A program made the translations under genes and the position numbers. DNA of 64,000 nt from an uncultured Clostridia bacterium (GTDB lineage Bacteria > Bacillota > Clostridia > Christensenellales > CAAEEZ01): NCBI GenBank assembly GCA_934365195.1, contig CAKRNA010000002.1:124001-188000 (forward strand), read 5' to 3'. This document shows positions 25,232 to 31,745 of the stretch, piece after piece. Below the pieces are notes generated by a model that saw only the letters and a list, made by a program, of their open reading frames with translations, was not told where the DNA came from and searched no databases. The number at the start of each line of letters is the position of its first letter. Positions within the stretch are counted from its first letter, which is position 1.

Positions 25232-25870
25232 ATGTCGTTTTGTAAAAATCAAAAGCCTGAACAAACCCCGGGGGCAATTTGTGGCAATCCGCTTACCGGG
25301 CTTAAAGATAAGGTTTGTATCCAAGTAAACAAAGTTTTTGATGCTTGCTTAAAGCAAATCAGCCAAGAAAATACGTCTATAACGCTGGAAAATTTCGCAC
25401 CGGCAAATCCTATTCAGCCGCTTACTTTCGTTAGCGCTACAACTAACTCGGCAAGCGAACTTTCAGGAGTCACCGTTACGCCGATAACGGACGGGAGCGG
25501 TTGTTCAAGGGTGCAGGGCACGATAACTATTAACCTAGACGTGAACCTACTTGACGCAAACAAAGTGCCTGTTGTGGCTAAATCTACGCTTACTTATCCT
25601 ATTGATATCGTGCTGTTTATTCCAAAGGGTGCGGTTATCGACACCAGCCTAAGCGCAACGATAAGTAGCATTGTGGCAAGTGGCAAGGTGACCGGTGAAA
25701 ATACGGCGCAAATCACGGCTTGTATCACGGCTATAATCAAGGTAATTGCACCGGTTGACCTACTTATTCCAACCTATGGCTATTGCTTTATTCCGTCTTG
25801 CCAAGAGTACGCCGCCGACGTTTGCAACGGTGTGTTCGACTTGCCACTTTATCCAAAGGATAGAGAGTAG
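25232..25870 (+). CDS. Cys-rich unknown protein, possible spore-layer protein
   Basis: I do not recognise a named family with confidence. The 212-residue protein has nine cysteines, four of them in the first 40 residues (Cys4, 17, 29, 39) and four in the last 60, and a beta-rich Thr/Ser/Val/Ile middle. There is no signal peptide or membrane helix. The segment KVCIQVNKVFDACLKQ recurs, to my memory, in uncharacterised clostridial proteins, possibly related to SPOCS/DUF3794-like ones. The in-frame ATG at 25214 lies before AGGAGG (25219-25224), so 25232 is the start. A sigma-K-like promoter upstream and the many cysteines suggest a coat or exosporium role, which is inference. Confidence 0.7.
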   Translation: MSFCKNQKPEQTPGAICGNPLTGLKDKVCIQVNKVFDACLKQISQENTSITLENFAPANPIQPLTFVSATTNSASELSGVTVTPITDGSGCSRVQGTITINLDVNLLDANKVPVVAKSTLTYPIDIVLFIPKGAVIDTSLSATISSIVASGKVTGENTAQITACITAIIKVIAPVDLLIPTYGYCFIPSCQEYAADVCNGVFDLPLYPKDRE

Positions 25871-25930
25871 TTAAGGAAAACTAGAAACCCGCTTGTTTAC
25901 CAAAAAATTTAACTAAAATATTTTGTTTAA

Positions 25931-25939
25931 TGTTATAAT
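25931..25939 (+). promoter_or_regulatory. Extended -10 promoter ahead of a candidate ncRNA
   Basis: TGTTATAAT (25931-25939) is a perfect extended -10 element. No good -35 is seen, which is tolerated with an extended -10. The start would be near 25946. Confidence 0.45.
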
Positions 25940-25945
25940 ATTTTA

Positions 25946-26113
25946 AATATAACAAATAATTTAGTGCTACTTAAAGAAAAAGCATTATTTTACGAATGAA
26001 AAGTTTTGTTAGATACATATTTTTATGCTACGTGCAAAACTTCAAATCGAGGTTATAGTATGCTAGTTAAAGCAAGATTATAAAGGGGACTTTTTAAGTT
26101 CCTTTTTCTTTTT
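25946..26113 (+). ncRNA. Candidate structured ncRNA, rod-shaped, possibly 6S-like
   Basis: This stretch lies between an extended -10 promoter and a terminator (26082-26113) and contains no credible coding frame. Its halves can pair into a long interrupted rod: AGCAT (25981-25985) with ATGCT (26060-26064), and AAGTTTTG (26001-26008) with CAAAACTT (26035-26042), leaving a large internal bubble. That shape and the length of about 168 nt resemble 6S RNA, but I do not see a conserved 6S sequence. It could equally be an unrelated small RNA. Confidence 0.35.
26082..26113 (+). terminator. Terminator of the candidate ncRNA
   Basis: AAAGGGGAC (26082-26090) can pair with GTTCCTTTT (26098-26106), with two G-U pairs, followed by a T-rich tail. 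No annotated gene lies directly upstream, which points to an untranslated transcript. Confidence 0.6.
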
Positions 26114-26343
26114 GCAATGTTTATTTAAAATGTTTTAATATGGCTTTTAATAAATTATAATATTTAACCTAATAAATACGCAAAACTATTTTTGATAAAA
26201 AATTTTTATATATTTTTTTGCTAAAATAATGCGTTAAACTATTACTAAACACTATATATTTAAGTATTTTTGCTTAAAAAACAGCCTTAAAAGATAAAAA
26301 TAAAAAATAATTAAAAAATCTTTAAAAAAACTTATGTTTTTTC

Positions 26344-26372
26344 TTGACTTTTTCAATTATATATTGTATTCT
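26344..26372 (+). promoter_or_regulatory. Promoter of the tRNA cluster
   Basis: TTGACT (26344-26349), 17 nt, TATTCT (26367-26372). Transcription would start near 26379, about 18 nt before the first tRNA. The 230 nt between the ncRNA terminator and this site is AT-rich and shows nothing else. Confidence 0.65.
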
Positions 26373-26396
26373 TTTATAGTCACGTATGTGGCAAAT

Positions 26397-26473
26397 CGGG
26401 GTGTAGCGCAGTTTGGTAGCGCACGTGGTTTGGGACCATGGGGCCGGGAGTTCGAGTCTCTTCACCCCGACCA
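26397..26473 (+). tRNA. tRNA-Pro (anticodon TGG)
   Basis: The acceptor CGGGGTG pairs with CACCCCG. The anticodon loop TTTGGGA carries TGG, the T arm has GTTCGAG, and the 3' CCA is encoded. First of six closely spaced tRNA genes. Confidence 0.96.
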
Positions 26474-26479
26474 AATTGG

Positions 26480-26556
26480 GGGCCTTTAGCTCAGTTGGTC
26501 AGAGCGGTCGGCTCATAACCGATTGGTCCGCGGTTCGAGTCCGTGAAGGCCCACCA
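26480..26556 (+). tRNA. tRNA with CAT anticodon (Ile2 or elongator Met)
   Basis: The acceptor GGGCCTT pairs with AAGGCCC, the anticodon loop is CTCATAA, and CCA is encoded. The body (TTTAGCTCAGTTGGTCAGAGC, GGCTCATAACC) resembles Firmicutes tRNA-Ile2, whose C34 is changed to lysidine. Elongator tRNA-Met is the alternative. Initiator tRNA is unlikely because the acceptor is fully paired. Confidence 0.95.
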
Positions 26557-26579
26557 CTAATATAATAATTGTTTTTCAC

Positions 26580-26656
26580 GGTCCGGTAGTTCAGTTGGTT
26601 AGAACGCTAGCCTGTCACGCTAGAGGTCGAGGGTTCGAGCCCCTTCCGGATCGCCA
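26580..26656 (+). tRNA. tRNA-Asp (anticodon GTC)
   Basis: The acceptor GGTCCGG pairs with CCGGATC (one G-U), the anticodon stem-loop is CTAGC-CTGTCAC-GCTAG, the discriminator base is G and CCA is encoded. Confidence 0.96.
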
Positions 26657-26662
26657 CTTTTT

Positions 26663-26738
26663 GCCTCGGTAGCTCAGTAGGTAGAGCAGGGGACTGAAAA
26701 TCCCCGTGTCGGTGGTTCAATTCCGCCCCGAGGCACCA
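26663..26738 (+). tRNA. tRNA-Phe (anticodon GAA)
   Basis: The acceptor GCCTCGG pairs with CCGAGGC, the anticodon loop CTGAAAA carries GAA, and CCA is encoded. This is the tRNA expected to be sensed by the T-box upstream of pheS. Confidence 0.96.
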
Positions 26739-26757
26739 TTAGAACTTGGTGAGACTT

Positions 26758-26832
26758 GCTGGTGTGGCTCAATGGCAGAGCAGCTGATTTGTAATCAGCA
26801 GGTTGTAGGTTCGACTCCTATCACCAGCTCCA
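26758..26832 (+). tRNA. tRNA-Thr (anticodon TGT)
   Basis: The acceptor GCTGGTG pairs with CACCAGC, the anticodon stem-loop is GCTGA-TTTGTAA-TCAGC, and CCA is encoded. Confidence 0.96.
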
Positions 26833-26841
26833 ACAAAATAT

Positions 26842-26926
26842 GGGAAGATTCCCGAGTGGCTAAAGGGAGCAGACTGTAAATCTGCCGGCTCCGCCTTCGA
26901 TGGTTCGAATCCATCTCTTCCCACCA
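26842..26926 (+). tRNA. tRNA-Tyr (anticodon GTA)
   Basis: The acceptor GGGAAGA pairs with TCTTCCC, the anticodon loop CTGTAAA carries GTA, a long variable arm (class II) is present and CCA is encoded. Confidence 0.96.
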
Positions 26927-26956
26927 AAACCTAAACCAAATGGTTTGGGTTTTTTT
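26927..26956 (+). terminator. Terminator of the tRNA cluster
   Basis: A 12-bp stem AAACCTAAACCA/TGGTTTGGGTTT (one T-G pair) with a two-base loop, then a T run. Confidence 0.9.
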
Positions 26957-27279
26957 GTTTTTTAATCTACCATTTTTTTGTTTTAGTTTCGTTAAATAAT
27001 TTTTTTTACATTGATTTTCAATTTTAAATTTTGACATAAAACAAATGAAAAAGTTGATATGTAGAAAATGATTAAATTATTATAGACAAAAAACAAATAG
27101 ATTATTTTAACTTTATTTAATCGTCACGAGAGTGGCGTTTTTTTACTGATTTTTTATTAGAAGTTTTTAAATAAAACAAAATCAACAATTTACCACATTA
27201 TTAGCAGTTTTTCTTAGTTTTGTTCAATTTTTCGTAAAATAAATAGTTTTATCATATTTTTATAACGACAGGAGGAATT
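26957..27279. other. AT-rich spacer before spoIIA with an orphan terminator-like hairpin
   Basis: No gene is visible. TTGATA (27054-27059) and TATTAT (27078-27083), 18 nt apart, might be a promoter, and a terminator-like hairpin stands at 27122-27144. I could not find a clear sigma-H site for the spoIIA operon, which would be expected in this tract. Confidence 0.4.
27122..27144 (+). terminator. Orphan terminator-like hairpin
   Basis: CGTCAC (27122-27127) pairs with GTGGCG (27132-27137), with one T-G pair, around a GAGA loop and is followed by seven T residues. No gene directly upstream uses it. Confidence 0.7.
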
Positions 27280-27582
27280 ATGTATATTGAAGGGAAACTA
27301 AAGGGTGGCAAACTGTACGTAAAACCGCTTATTGATATTGACGAAAGGTATTCTTCGGCGATAAGAAAAGAGATAGACAGCCTGATTGAAGAAAACGATT
27401 TTTCTAGGCTGGTGTTTGATTTTAAAGAGATTGATTTTATGGACAGCACGGGAATAGGAATGATACTGGGTAGGTACAAAAAACTTGGTAGCGGCGTAGG
27501 TGTTGGCGTGATTAACGTAAACCGTCAAATTGATAAGGTGCTAAAAGCCAGCGGACTATACGAAATATTTGAAGTTGAGTGA
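27280..27582 (+). CDS. spoIIAA: Anti-sigma-F factor antagonist SpoIIAA
   Basis: A 100-residue STAS protein. The phosphorylatable Ser56 is in DFMDSTGIGMI. Unphosphorylated SpoIIAA frees sigma-F from SpoIIAB in the forespore. AGGAGG precedes the ATG. It is the first gene of spoIIAA-spoIIAB-sigF; the SpoIIE phosphatase is not in the window. Confidence 0.96.
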   Translation: MYIEGKLKGGKLYVKPLIDIDERYSSAIRKEIDSLIEENDFSRLVFDFKEIDFMDSTGIGMILGRYKKLGSGVGVGVINVNRQIDKVLKASGLYEIFEVE

Positions 27583-27589
27583 GGTTAAA

Positions 27590-28015
27590 ATGCTGAATTA
27601 TATGAAAATTGTGTTGCCTGCACAATCCAAAAACGAGGCGCTAAGTAGAGGTATGGTGGGGGCTTTTGCCGTGGAACTACCATTTACGGTTGAGGATATC
27701 AACGACATAAAAACCGCAGTATCGGAGGCTGTGACGAACGCAATAGTGCACGCTTATTCCTTTGACAAAGAAAAAGAAATCACGATTGAGTGCTACTTAA
27801 ATGAACAAACACTAGAAGTGCACGTTAAAGACAACGGAATAGGCATTGAAAACGTGGAAGAGGCTATGCAACCGTTTTACACTTCAAAGCCAAACGAAGA
27901 GCGAAGCGGAATGGGTTTTACGATTATGGGCACATTTATGGACAGCCTGAAAGTTGTATCAAAAGCGGGCGATGGAACTGAAGTAATATTTACCAAAAAA
28001 GTGAAAAATGTATGA
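27590..28015 (+). CDS. spoIIAB: Anti-sigma-F factor and serine kinase SpoIIAB
   Basis: A GHKL-type kinase of 141 residues that holds sigma-F inactive and phosphorylates SpoIIAA. The N box SEAVTNAIVHAY, G1 DNGIGI and G2 ERSGMGFTIM are visible. A TTG at 27569 overlaps the spoIIAA end, but GAGG at 27581-27584 sits 5 nt before the ATG at 27590, which matches the family start. It overlaps sigF by 8 nt. Confidence 0.95.
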   Translation: MLNYMKIVLPAQSKNEALSRGMVGAFAVELPFTVEDINDIKTAVSEAVTNAIVHAYSFDKEKEITIECYLNEQTLEVHVKDNGIGIENVEEAMQPFYTSKPNEERSGMGFTIMGTFMDSLKVVSKAGDGTEVIFTKKVKNV

Positions 28016-28724
28016 TCACGAACAAACCTTGCAACTGATAAAAGCGGCGCAATCGGGCGATGAAAAAGCCAAAACTACATTAGTTACCGAGAATTTGCCG
28101 CTGGTTAAGTCGATAATAAAACGCTACCTAAACAGCCACGTAGAGTATGATGACCTACTTCAAATCGGCTCGCTGGGGCTAGTAAAGGCGATAAACAACT
28201 TTGACGCCGGGTTTAACGTGCGTTTTTCCACCTACGCAGTTCCTATGATTATGGGTGAGGTAAAACGTTACATTCGTGACGACGGCGCAATTAAAGTGAG
28301 TAGGGCTATCAAAATGCAGTATATTACGGCAAATCGCTATATCGAGGATTACCGCAAAGAGAACGGCGTTTCGCCTACTATAGAGCAAATTGCAGCCTAT
28401 CTTGAAGTGGATAGTAGAGAGGTGGTGTTTATTCTCGATAGTGGCAAATTTCCGCTTTCCATTTACGAAAAAACCGACGAAGAATCGAATATCGAACTGA
28501 TTGACAAGATTGAGAGCGAAAATAGTGACGAAAAAATGATAAACAAACTCTTGCTTAAAGACTTAATCGCAGAACTTGACGAGAGGGAAAAGAAAATAAT
28601 TGCCCTTAGGTATTTTAGGGATAAAACGCAAAGCGAAATAGCCGAGGTGCTTGGCGTGTCGCAAGTGCAGGTGTCTAGACTAGAAAGTAAAATATTAGAA
28701 AAAATGAAAAAGAGGCTGGAATAA
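28008..28724 (+). CDS. sigF: RNA polymerase sporulation sigma factor SigF
   Basis: A sigma-70 group 3 factor of 238 residues that drives early forespore genes. Region 2 contains YDDLLQIGSLGLVKAINNFD and RFSTYAVPMIMGEVKRYIRDD. Region 4 contains ALRYFRDKTQSEIAEVLGVSQVQVSRLE. The gene order and overlap with spoIIAB make sigF much more likely than sigG, which is similar in sequence. Confidence 0.94.
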   Translation: MYDHEQTLQLIKAAQSGDEKAKTTLVTENLPLVKSIIKRYLNSHVEYDDLLQIGSLGLVKAINNFDAGFNVRFSTYAVPMIMGEVKRYIRDDGAIKVSRAIKMQYITANRYIEDYRKENGVSPTIEQIAAYLEVDSREVVFILDSGKFPLSIYEKTDEESNIELIDKIESENSDEKMINKLLLKDLIAELDEREKKIIALRYFRDKTQSEIAEVLGVSQVQVSRLESKILEKMKKRLE

Positions 28725-28735
28725 GCCTTTTTTTT
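28711..28735 (+). terminator. Terminator overlapping the sigF stop
   Basis: AGAGGCT (28711-28717) pairs with AGCCTTT (28724-28730), with a G-T pair, followed by T residues. It separates the spoIIA operon from the spoVA genes. Confidence 0.75.
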
Positions 28736-28769
28736 GTATAAAAAATCCAAATTTTACAACAATTATACT

Positions 28770-28853
28770 ATGAAACAAATTGATAACACGAAAAATATCG
28801 ACGAAAAAGAAATATTAAAAAAAGAGGCAAACGTGTACGAAGTTAGAAAATAA
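28770..28853 (+). CDS. Possible 27-residue ORF between sigF and spoVAC
   Basis: A short open frame with the composition of its neighbours encodes a charged peptide (starts MKQIDNTKN, ends NVYEVRK). There is no Shine-Dalgarno sequence before the ATG. It may be a minor gene, a remnant or chance. Confidence 0.2.
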   Translation: MKQIDNTKNIDEKEILKKEANVYEVRK

Positions 28854-28911
28854 CAAATTTATCACGTCAATTTAAAAACATTTTGAAAATAAAAGTTATA
28901 ACGAGGTGAAA

Positions 28912-29340
28912 ATGAACGACTACGTTAAAATGGTGAACAAAAGCGCACCAAAAACGAAAATGCTACAAACTATGACGCTAGCGTTTATAGTTGGCGGAAT
29001 AATATGTATGATAGGCGAGGGGTTTTTTGATATGTACAAAACCTATTTTCCAAACCTTAGCGAATTTGAACTAAGGTCGGCAACGTCTATGACTATGATA
29101 TTTATCGGCGTTACGCTTACGGCGTTAGGTATTTACGACAAAATCGGCTACTACGCCGGAGCAGGCTCGATTATCCCTATTACAGGCTTTGCAAACAGCG
29201 TAATGAGTCCTGCTATGGAATACAACCGTGAGGGCGTCGTGTACGGAATATGCTGTAAAATCTTTGCCGTGGCTGGCCCGATTATCGTGTTTGGGGTGTC
29301 TAGCAGCGTGCTAATAGGTCTTGTGGGGTTAATGTTATGA
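28912..29340 (+). CDS. spoVAC: Stage V sporulation protein SpoVAC
   Basis: A small integral membrane protein (142 residues, about four helices) of the SpoVA channel that moves dipicolinic acid into the forespore and out during germination. The N-terminus has the family pattern VKMVNKSAPKT, followed by AFIVGGIICMIGEG. A GTG at 28906 lies in the ribosome binding site gaggtg, so the ATG at 28912 is chosen. It overlaps spoVAD by 4 nt. Confidence 0.95.
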   Translation: MNDYVKMVNKSAPKTKMLQTMTLAFIVGGIICMIGEGFFDMYKTYFPNLSEFELRSATSMTMIFIGVTLTALGIYDKIGYYAGAGSIIPITGFANSVMSPAMEYNREGVVYGICCKIFAVAGPIIVFGVSSSVLIGLVGLML

Positions 29341-30338
29341 GGCTGGGAAAACGAACGATTTTATTTAAAAATCCGCCGTCAATAATTGCAACGGGCAGCA
29401 TCGTAGGGCCTATGGAGGCAAAGTGTAAGTACGGTAATTATTTTGACGAAAGATTAGATAGCGACACTTTTGACGAAAAATCCTACGAAAAAGCAGAAAA
29501 AAAGTTCCAAATTCGTGCTATTCAGCAAGTGCTTTTCAACGCAGGTTTATTCGTAGACGACGTGGATTTAGTAATAGCAGGCGATTTATTAAACCAAATA
29601 ACCGTTTCAAGTTTTGCTATTAGGGATTTTAACTTGCCGTTTTTAGGCGTATATTCGGCTTGCGCTAGTTTTGGCGAGGCACTTTTTCTAGGAGCAAGCA
29701 TGATAAATACGGGCGACTACAAAAATATCGTATGCTTAACGAGTAGTCACTTTTCTAGCGCCGAAAGGCAGTACCGCTTTCCGCTTGAATTAGGTAATCA
29801 GCGAACTCCTACAAGTCAATGGACGGTGACGGGTGCAGGTAGCCTAATTTTGTCTAGTAAAAAAGGCAAAACCAAGGTGAAAGGGGCAACTCTCGGCTCT
29901 ATAGTTGACTACGGCGTAACCGACGTAAATAATATGGGTGGAGCAATGGCGCCTGCCGTGTACGAAACGTTAAAAAGGCACTTTGAGGAAACGGGTAGAA
30001 GTTACTCCTATTACGACAAAATCATAACGGGTGACCTTGGAAAATTCGGCAGTAAAATGCTGCGAGAATTATTCAGGCAGGACGGAATCGAACTAACCAA
30101 CCACGAGGACTCGGGCGCTATGATTTACGGTGACAATAAAAAAGCGGTGCAAGGCGGTAGCGGTGCCGGGTGTTGTAGCGTAATGTTTGGCGGTTATTTT
30201 TACAAATTATTACAAAATAACACGTTAAATAGAATACTTTTTATGCCAACGGGGGCACTTTTAAGCAAAGATACTTCACAGCAAGGCGAAAGCATACCAA
30301 GTATTTCGCATGCAATCATAATAGAAAACGAGGAATAA
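29337..30338 (+). CDS. spoVAD: Stage V sporulation protein SpoVAD
   Basis: A 333-residue protein with the thiolase-like fold of SpoVAD, which binds dipicolinic acid at the inner spore membrane. Visible family segments are FKNPPSIIATGSIVGPMEAK, YSACASFGEAL around the former thiolase cysteine, and SGAGCCSVMFGGYF. It lies between spoVAC and spoVAE with a 4-nt overlap and a 1-nt gap. Confidence 0.95.
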   Translation: MRLGKRTILFKNPPSIIATGSIVGPMEAKCKYGNYFDERLDSDTFDEKSYEKAEKKFQIRAIQQVLFNAGLFVDDVDLVIAGDLLNQITVSSFAIRDFNLPFLGVYSACASFGEALFLGASMINTGDYKNIVCLTSSHFSSAERQYRFPLELGNQRTPTSQWTVTGAGSLILSSKKGKTKVKGATLGSIVDYGVTDVNNMGGAMAPAVYETLKRHFEETGRSYSYYDKIITGDLGKFGSKMLRELFRQDGIELTNHEDSGAMIYGDNKKAVQGGSGAGCCSVMFGGYFYKLLQNNTLNRILFMPTGALLSKDTSQQGESIPSISHAIIIENEE

Positions 30339-30339
30339 T

Positions 30340-30711
30340 ATGGATATTTTTATTAGATATATGCAAGTGTTTTTAACGGGTGGTTTAATATGTTTGCTTG
30401 GTCAATTTTTAATAAACAAAACGAATATGACCTCTGCAAGAATTTTGGTTACATTTATGCTTATCGGCGTGGTATTAGAGGTGACGGGAGCATTTAAATA
30501 TATAGTTGAGTTCGGTGGCTCAGGCGCTACCATTCCGATATGCGGTTTTGGTAGTTCGCTTGCTCGTGGGGCTCTTAAAGGTATGGAGGAAGGCGGAGTG
30601 ATAGGTGCAATCAGCGGTGGGCTTAGTGCGGTTTCAGGTGGAATTAGCACCGTGATTGTGACCAGTTTTATTTACGCTTTAATCTTTAAATCTAAGAGTA
30701 AAAAGTTCTAA
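30340..30711 (+). CDS. spoVAE: Stage V sporulation protein SpoVAE (SpoVAEb type)
   Basis: A 123-residue membrane protein with about four hydrophobic segments and the family segment GSGATIPICGFGSSLARGALKG. Together with SpoVAC it forms the membrane part of the dipicolinate channel. Only C, D and E are present here. The AA and AB genes of Bacillus are absent, as in many Clostridia. Confidence 0.93.
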   Translation: MDIFIRYMQVFLTGGLICLLGQFLINKTNMTSARILVTFMLIGVVLEVTGAFKYIVEFGGSGATIPICGFGSSLARGALKGMEEGGVIGAISGGLSAVSGGISTVIVTSFIYALIFKSKSKKF

Positions 30712-30712
30712 A

Positions 30713-30743
30713 TTATTCTACAAAACACCGAATTGTAGAATAA
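30713..30743. repeat. Perfect 11-bp inverted repeat after spoVAE
   Basis: TTATTCTACAA (30713-30723) and TTGTAGAATAA (30733-30743) flank a 9-nt loop. No T run follows, so it is a weak terminator at best; it may be an operator or an RNA-stabilising hairpin. Confidence 0.7.
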
Positions 30744-30805
30744 CATAGCACATTTTAATAGTATTTGTCAAAAAAACAAGCCTTTTTGCATATAGTATTT
30801 ACGAT

Positions 30806-31462
30806 ATGAAGAAAGGTTTTTTTATTAAAAAATCAACTAAACTGCTAATCGCTGTTATAATATGTATCGTTATTTTTGTTTTTGCCGCCGTATATTTTAG
30901 CAAAAACGTAAAGCCTATCGTACTTGATTATAGTCAGGCAACGGTTAGGGCTCTTGGAGTAAACGCAGTAAACCAAGCGGCAATTATCGTAATAAACGAC
31001 GAATTAAAGTACGAAGATTTGTTCACGATAGAGTTTGACGAAAACAACAGAGTGTCTATGATAAAGGCAAATTCGCCTGCAATAAACGTTCTTGCAAGAA
31101 ATATGGCAACGGTTACGCAAAACAACCTTAAAAGCCTGGGAATGCAGGAATTAAACATACCGCTAGGCACTTTTTCAGGAATAAACTTACTAACGGGGCA
31201 AGGACCTGACGTAATCATCAAGATTATGCCGGTTGGCAACGTGCTATGCGATTTTAAAAGCCAGTTTATCCAAGCAGGAATAAACCAAACGGTGCACAAA
31301 ATTTATATCGACGTGTTTATCGATATCAGCATAATTCTGCCTATTGACGAGGTGAACGTGTCGGTGGATACCGAAATTCTCGTGTGCGAAAACCTAATTG
31401 TTGGCGAAATTCCCGACGTATTTTTAAATATCGGCGATAAGATATTCGATTTAGTGCCATAA
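30806..31462 (+). CDS. yunB: Sporulation protein YunB
   Basis: A 218-residue protein with one N-terminal membrane anchor (about residues 12-30) and the YunB domain, including the VNQAAIIVINDEL segment and GTFSGINLLTGQGP. In Bacillus yunB is a sigma-E gene needed for normal spore formation; its biochemical role is unknown. No Shine-Dalgarno sequence precedes the ATG. CATATAGT at 30789-30796 resembles a sigma-E -10 element, but I see no matching -35. Confidence 0.88.
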   Translation: MKKGFFIKKSTKLLIAVIICIVIFVFAAVYFSKNVKPIVLDYSQATVRALGVNAVNQAAIIVINDELKYEDLFTIEFDENNRVSMIKANSPAINVLARNMATVTQNNLKSLGMQELNIPLGTFSGINLLTGQGPDVIIKIMPVGNVLCDFKSQFIQAGINQTVHKIYIDVFIDISIILPIDEVNVSVDTEILVCENLIVGEIPDVFLNIGDKIFDLVP

Positions 31463-31474
31463 ACGTTTTTTTAC

Positions 31475-31503
31475 TTGACTTTTTTTAGTAATAAATATAT
31501 ATT
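31475..31503 (+). promoter_or_regulatory. Sigma-A promoter of the pheS T-box leader
   Basis: TTGACT (31475-31480), 17 nt, TATATT (31498-31503). Transcription would start near 31510. Confidence 0.75.
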
Positions 31504-31509
31504 GTATAT

Positions 31510-31697
31510 AAAGCGTGGATAAAGAGTAGTAACTTCCGTAACGCTAAAAGAGATTACGTCTAACTTGCTGAAAGGACGTATTAGTAGTGCGGTTGCGAAT
31601 TCACTTTGGAGTGTCCTATCAAAAGTAGGAACGGTGGTTACGTTATAGCCAAATGAGTGGCCGAAAGGCAATATAGGTGGTACCGTGCAATATTGCA
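31510..31697 (+). promoter_or_regulatory. T-box riboswitch upstream of pheS-pheT
   Basis: The hallmark T-box sequence TAGGTGGTACCGTGC is at 31674-31688, preceded by a long structured stem I region with AGAGTAGTAA near its start. Uncharged tRNA-Phe should bind the leader and prevent termination at the hairpin that follows. TTC triplets that could be the Phe specifier are seen, one at 31600-31602, but the exact specifier was not proven. Confidence 0.93.
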
Positions 31698-31728
31698 CCC
31701 TATAAGCGTATGCTTGTAGGGGTTTTTT
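31698..31728 (+). terminator. T-box-controlled terminator
   Basis: CCCTATAAGC (31698-31707) pairs with GCTTGTAGGG (31712-31721), with one G-U pair, followed by six T residues. Confidence 0.9.
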
Positions 31729-31745
31729 GTTATAAAGGAGAATTT

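Noticed and set aside
26795..27037. Minus-strand ORF of 80 codons ending in VIGVEPTTC and containing MDSNHR
   Set aside because: It is the antisense of the tRNA-Thr and tRNA-Tyr genes. This MDSNHR-type peptide is a well-known false protein produced by reading tRNA genes backwards.
28736..28770. Sigma-G promoter before spoVAC
   Set aside because: TATACTA at 28764-28770 is close to a sigma-G -10, but the TGTATA upstream is 23 nt away instead of 17-18, so the pair does not fit.
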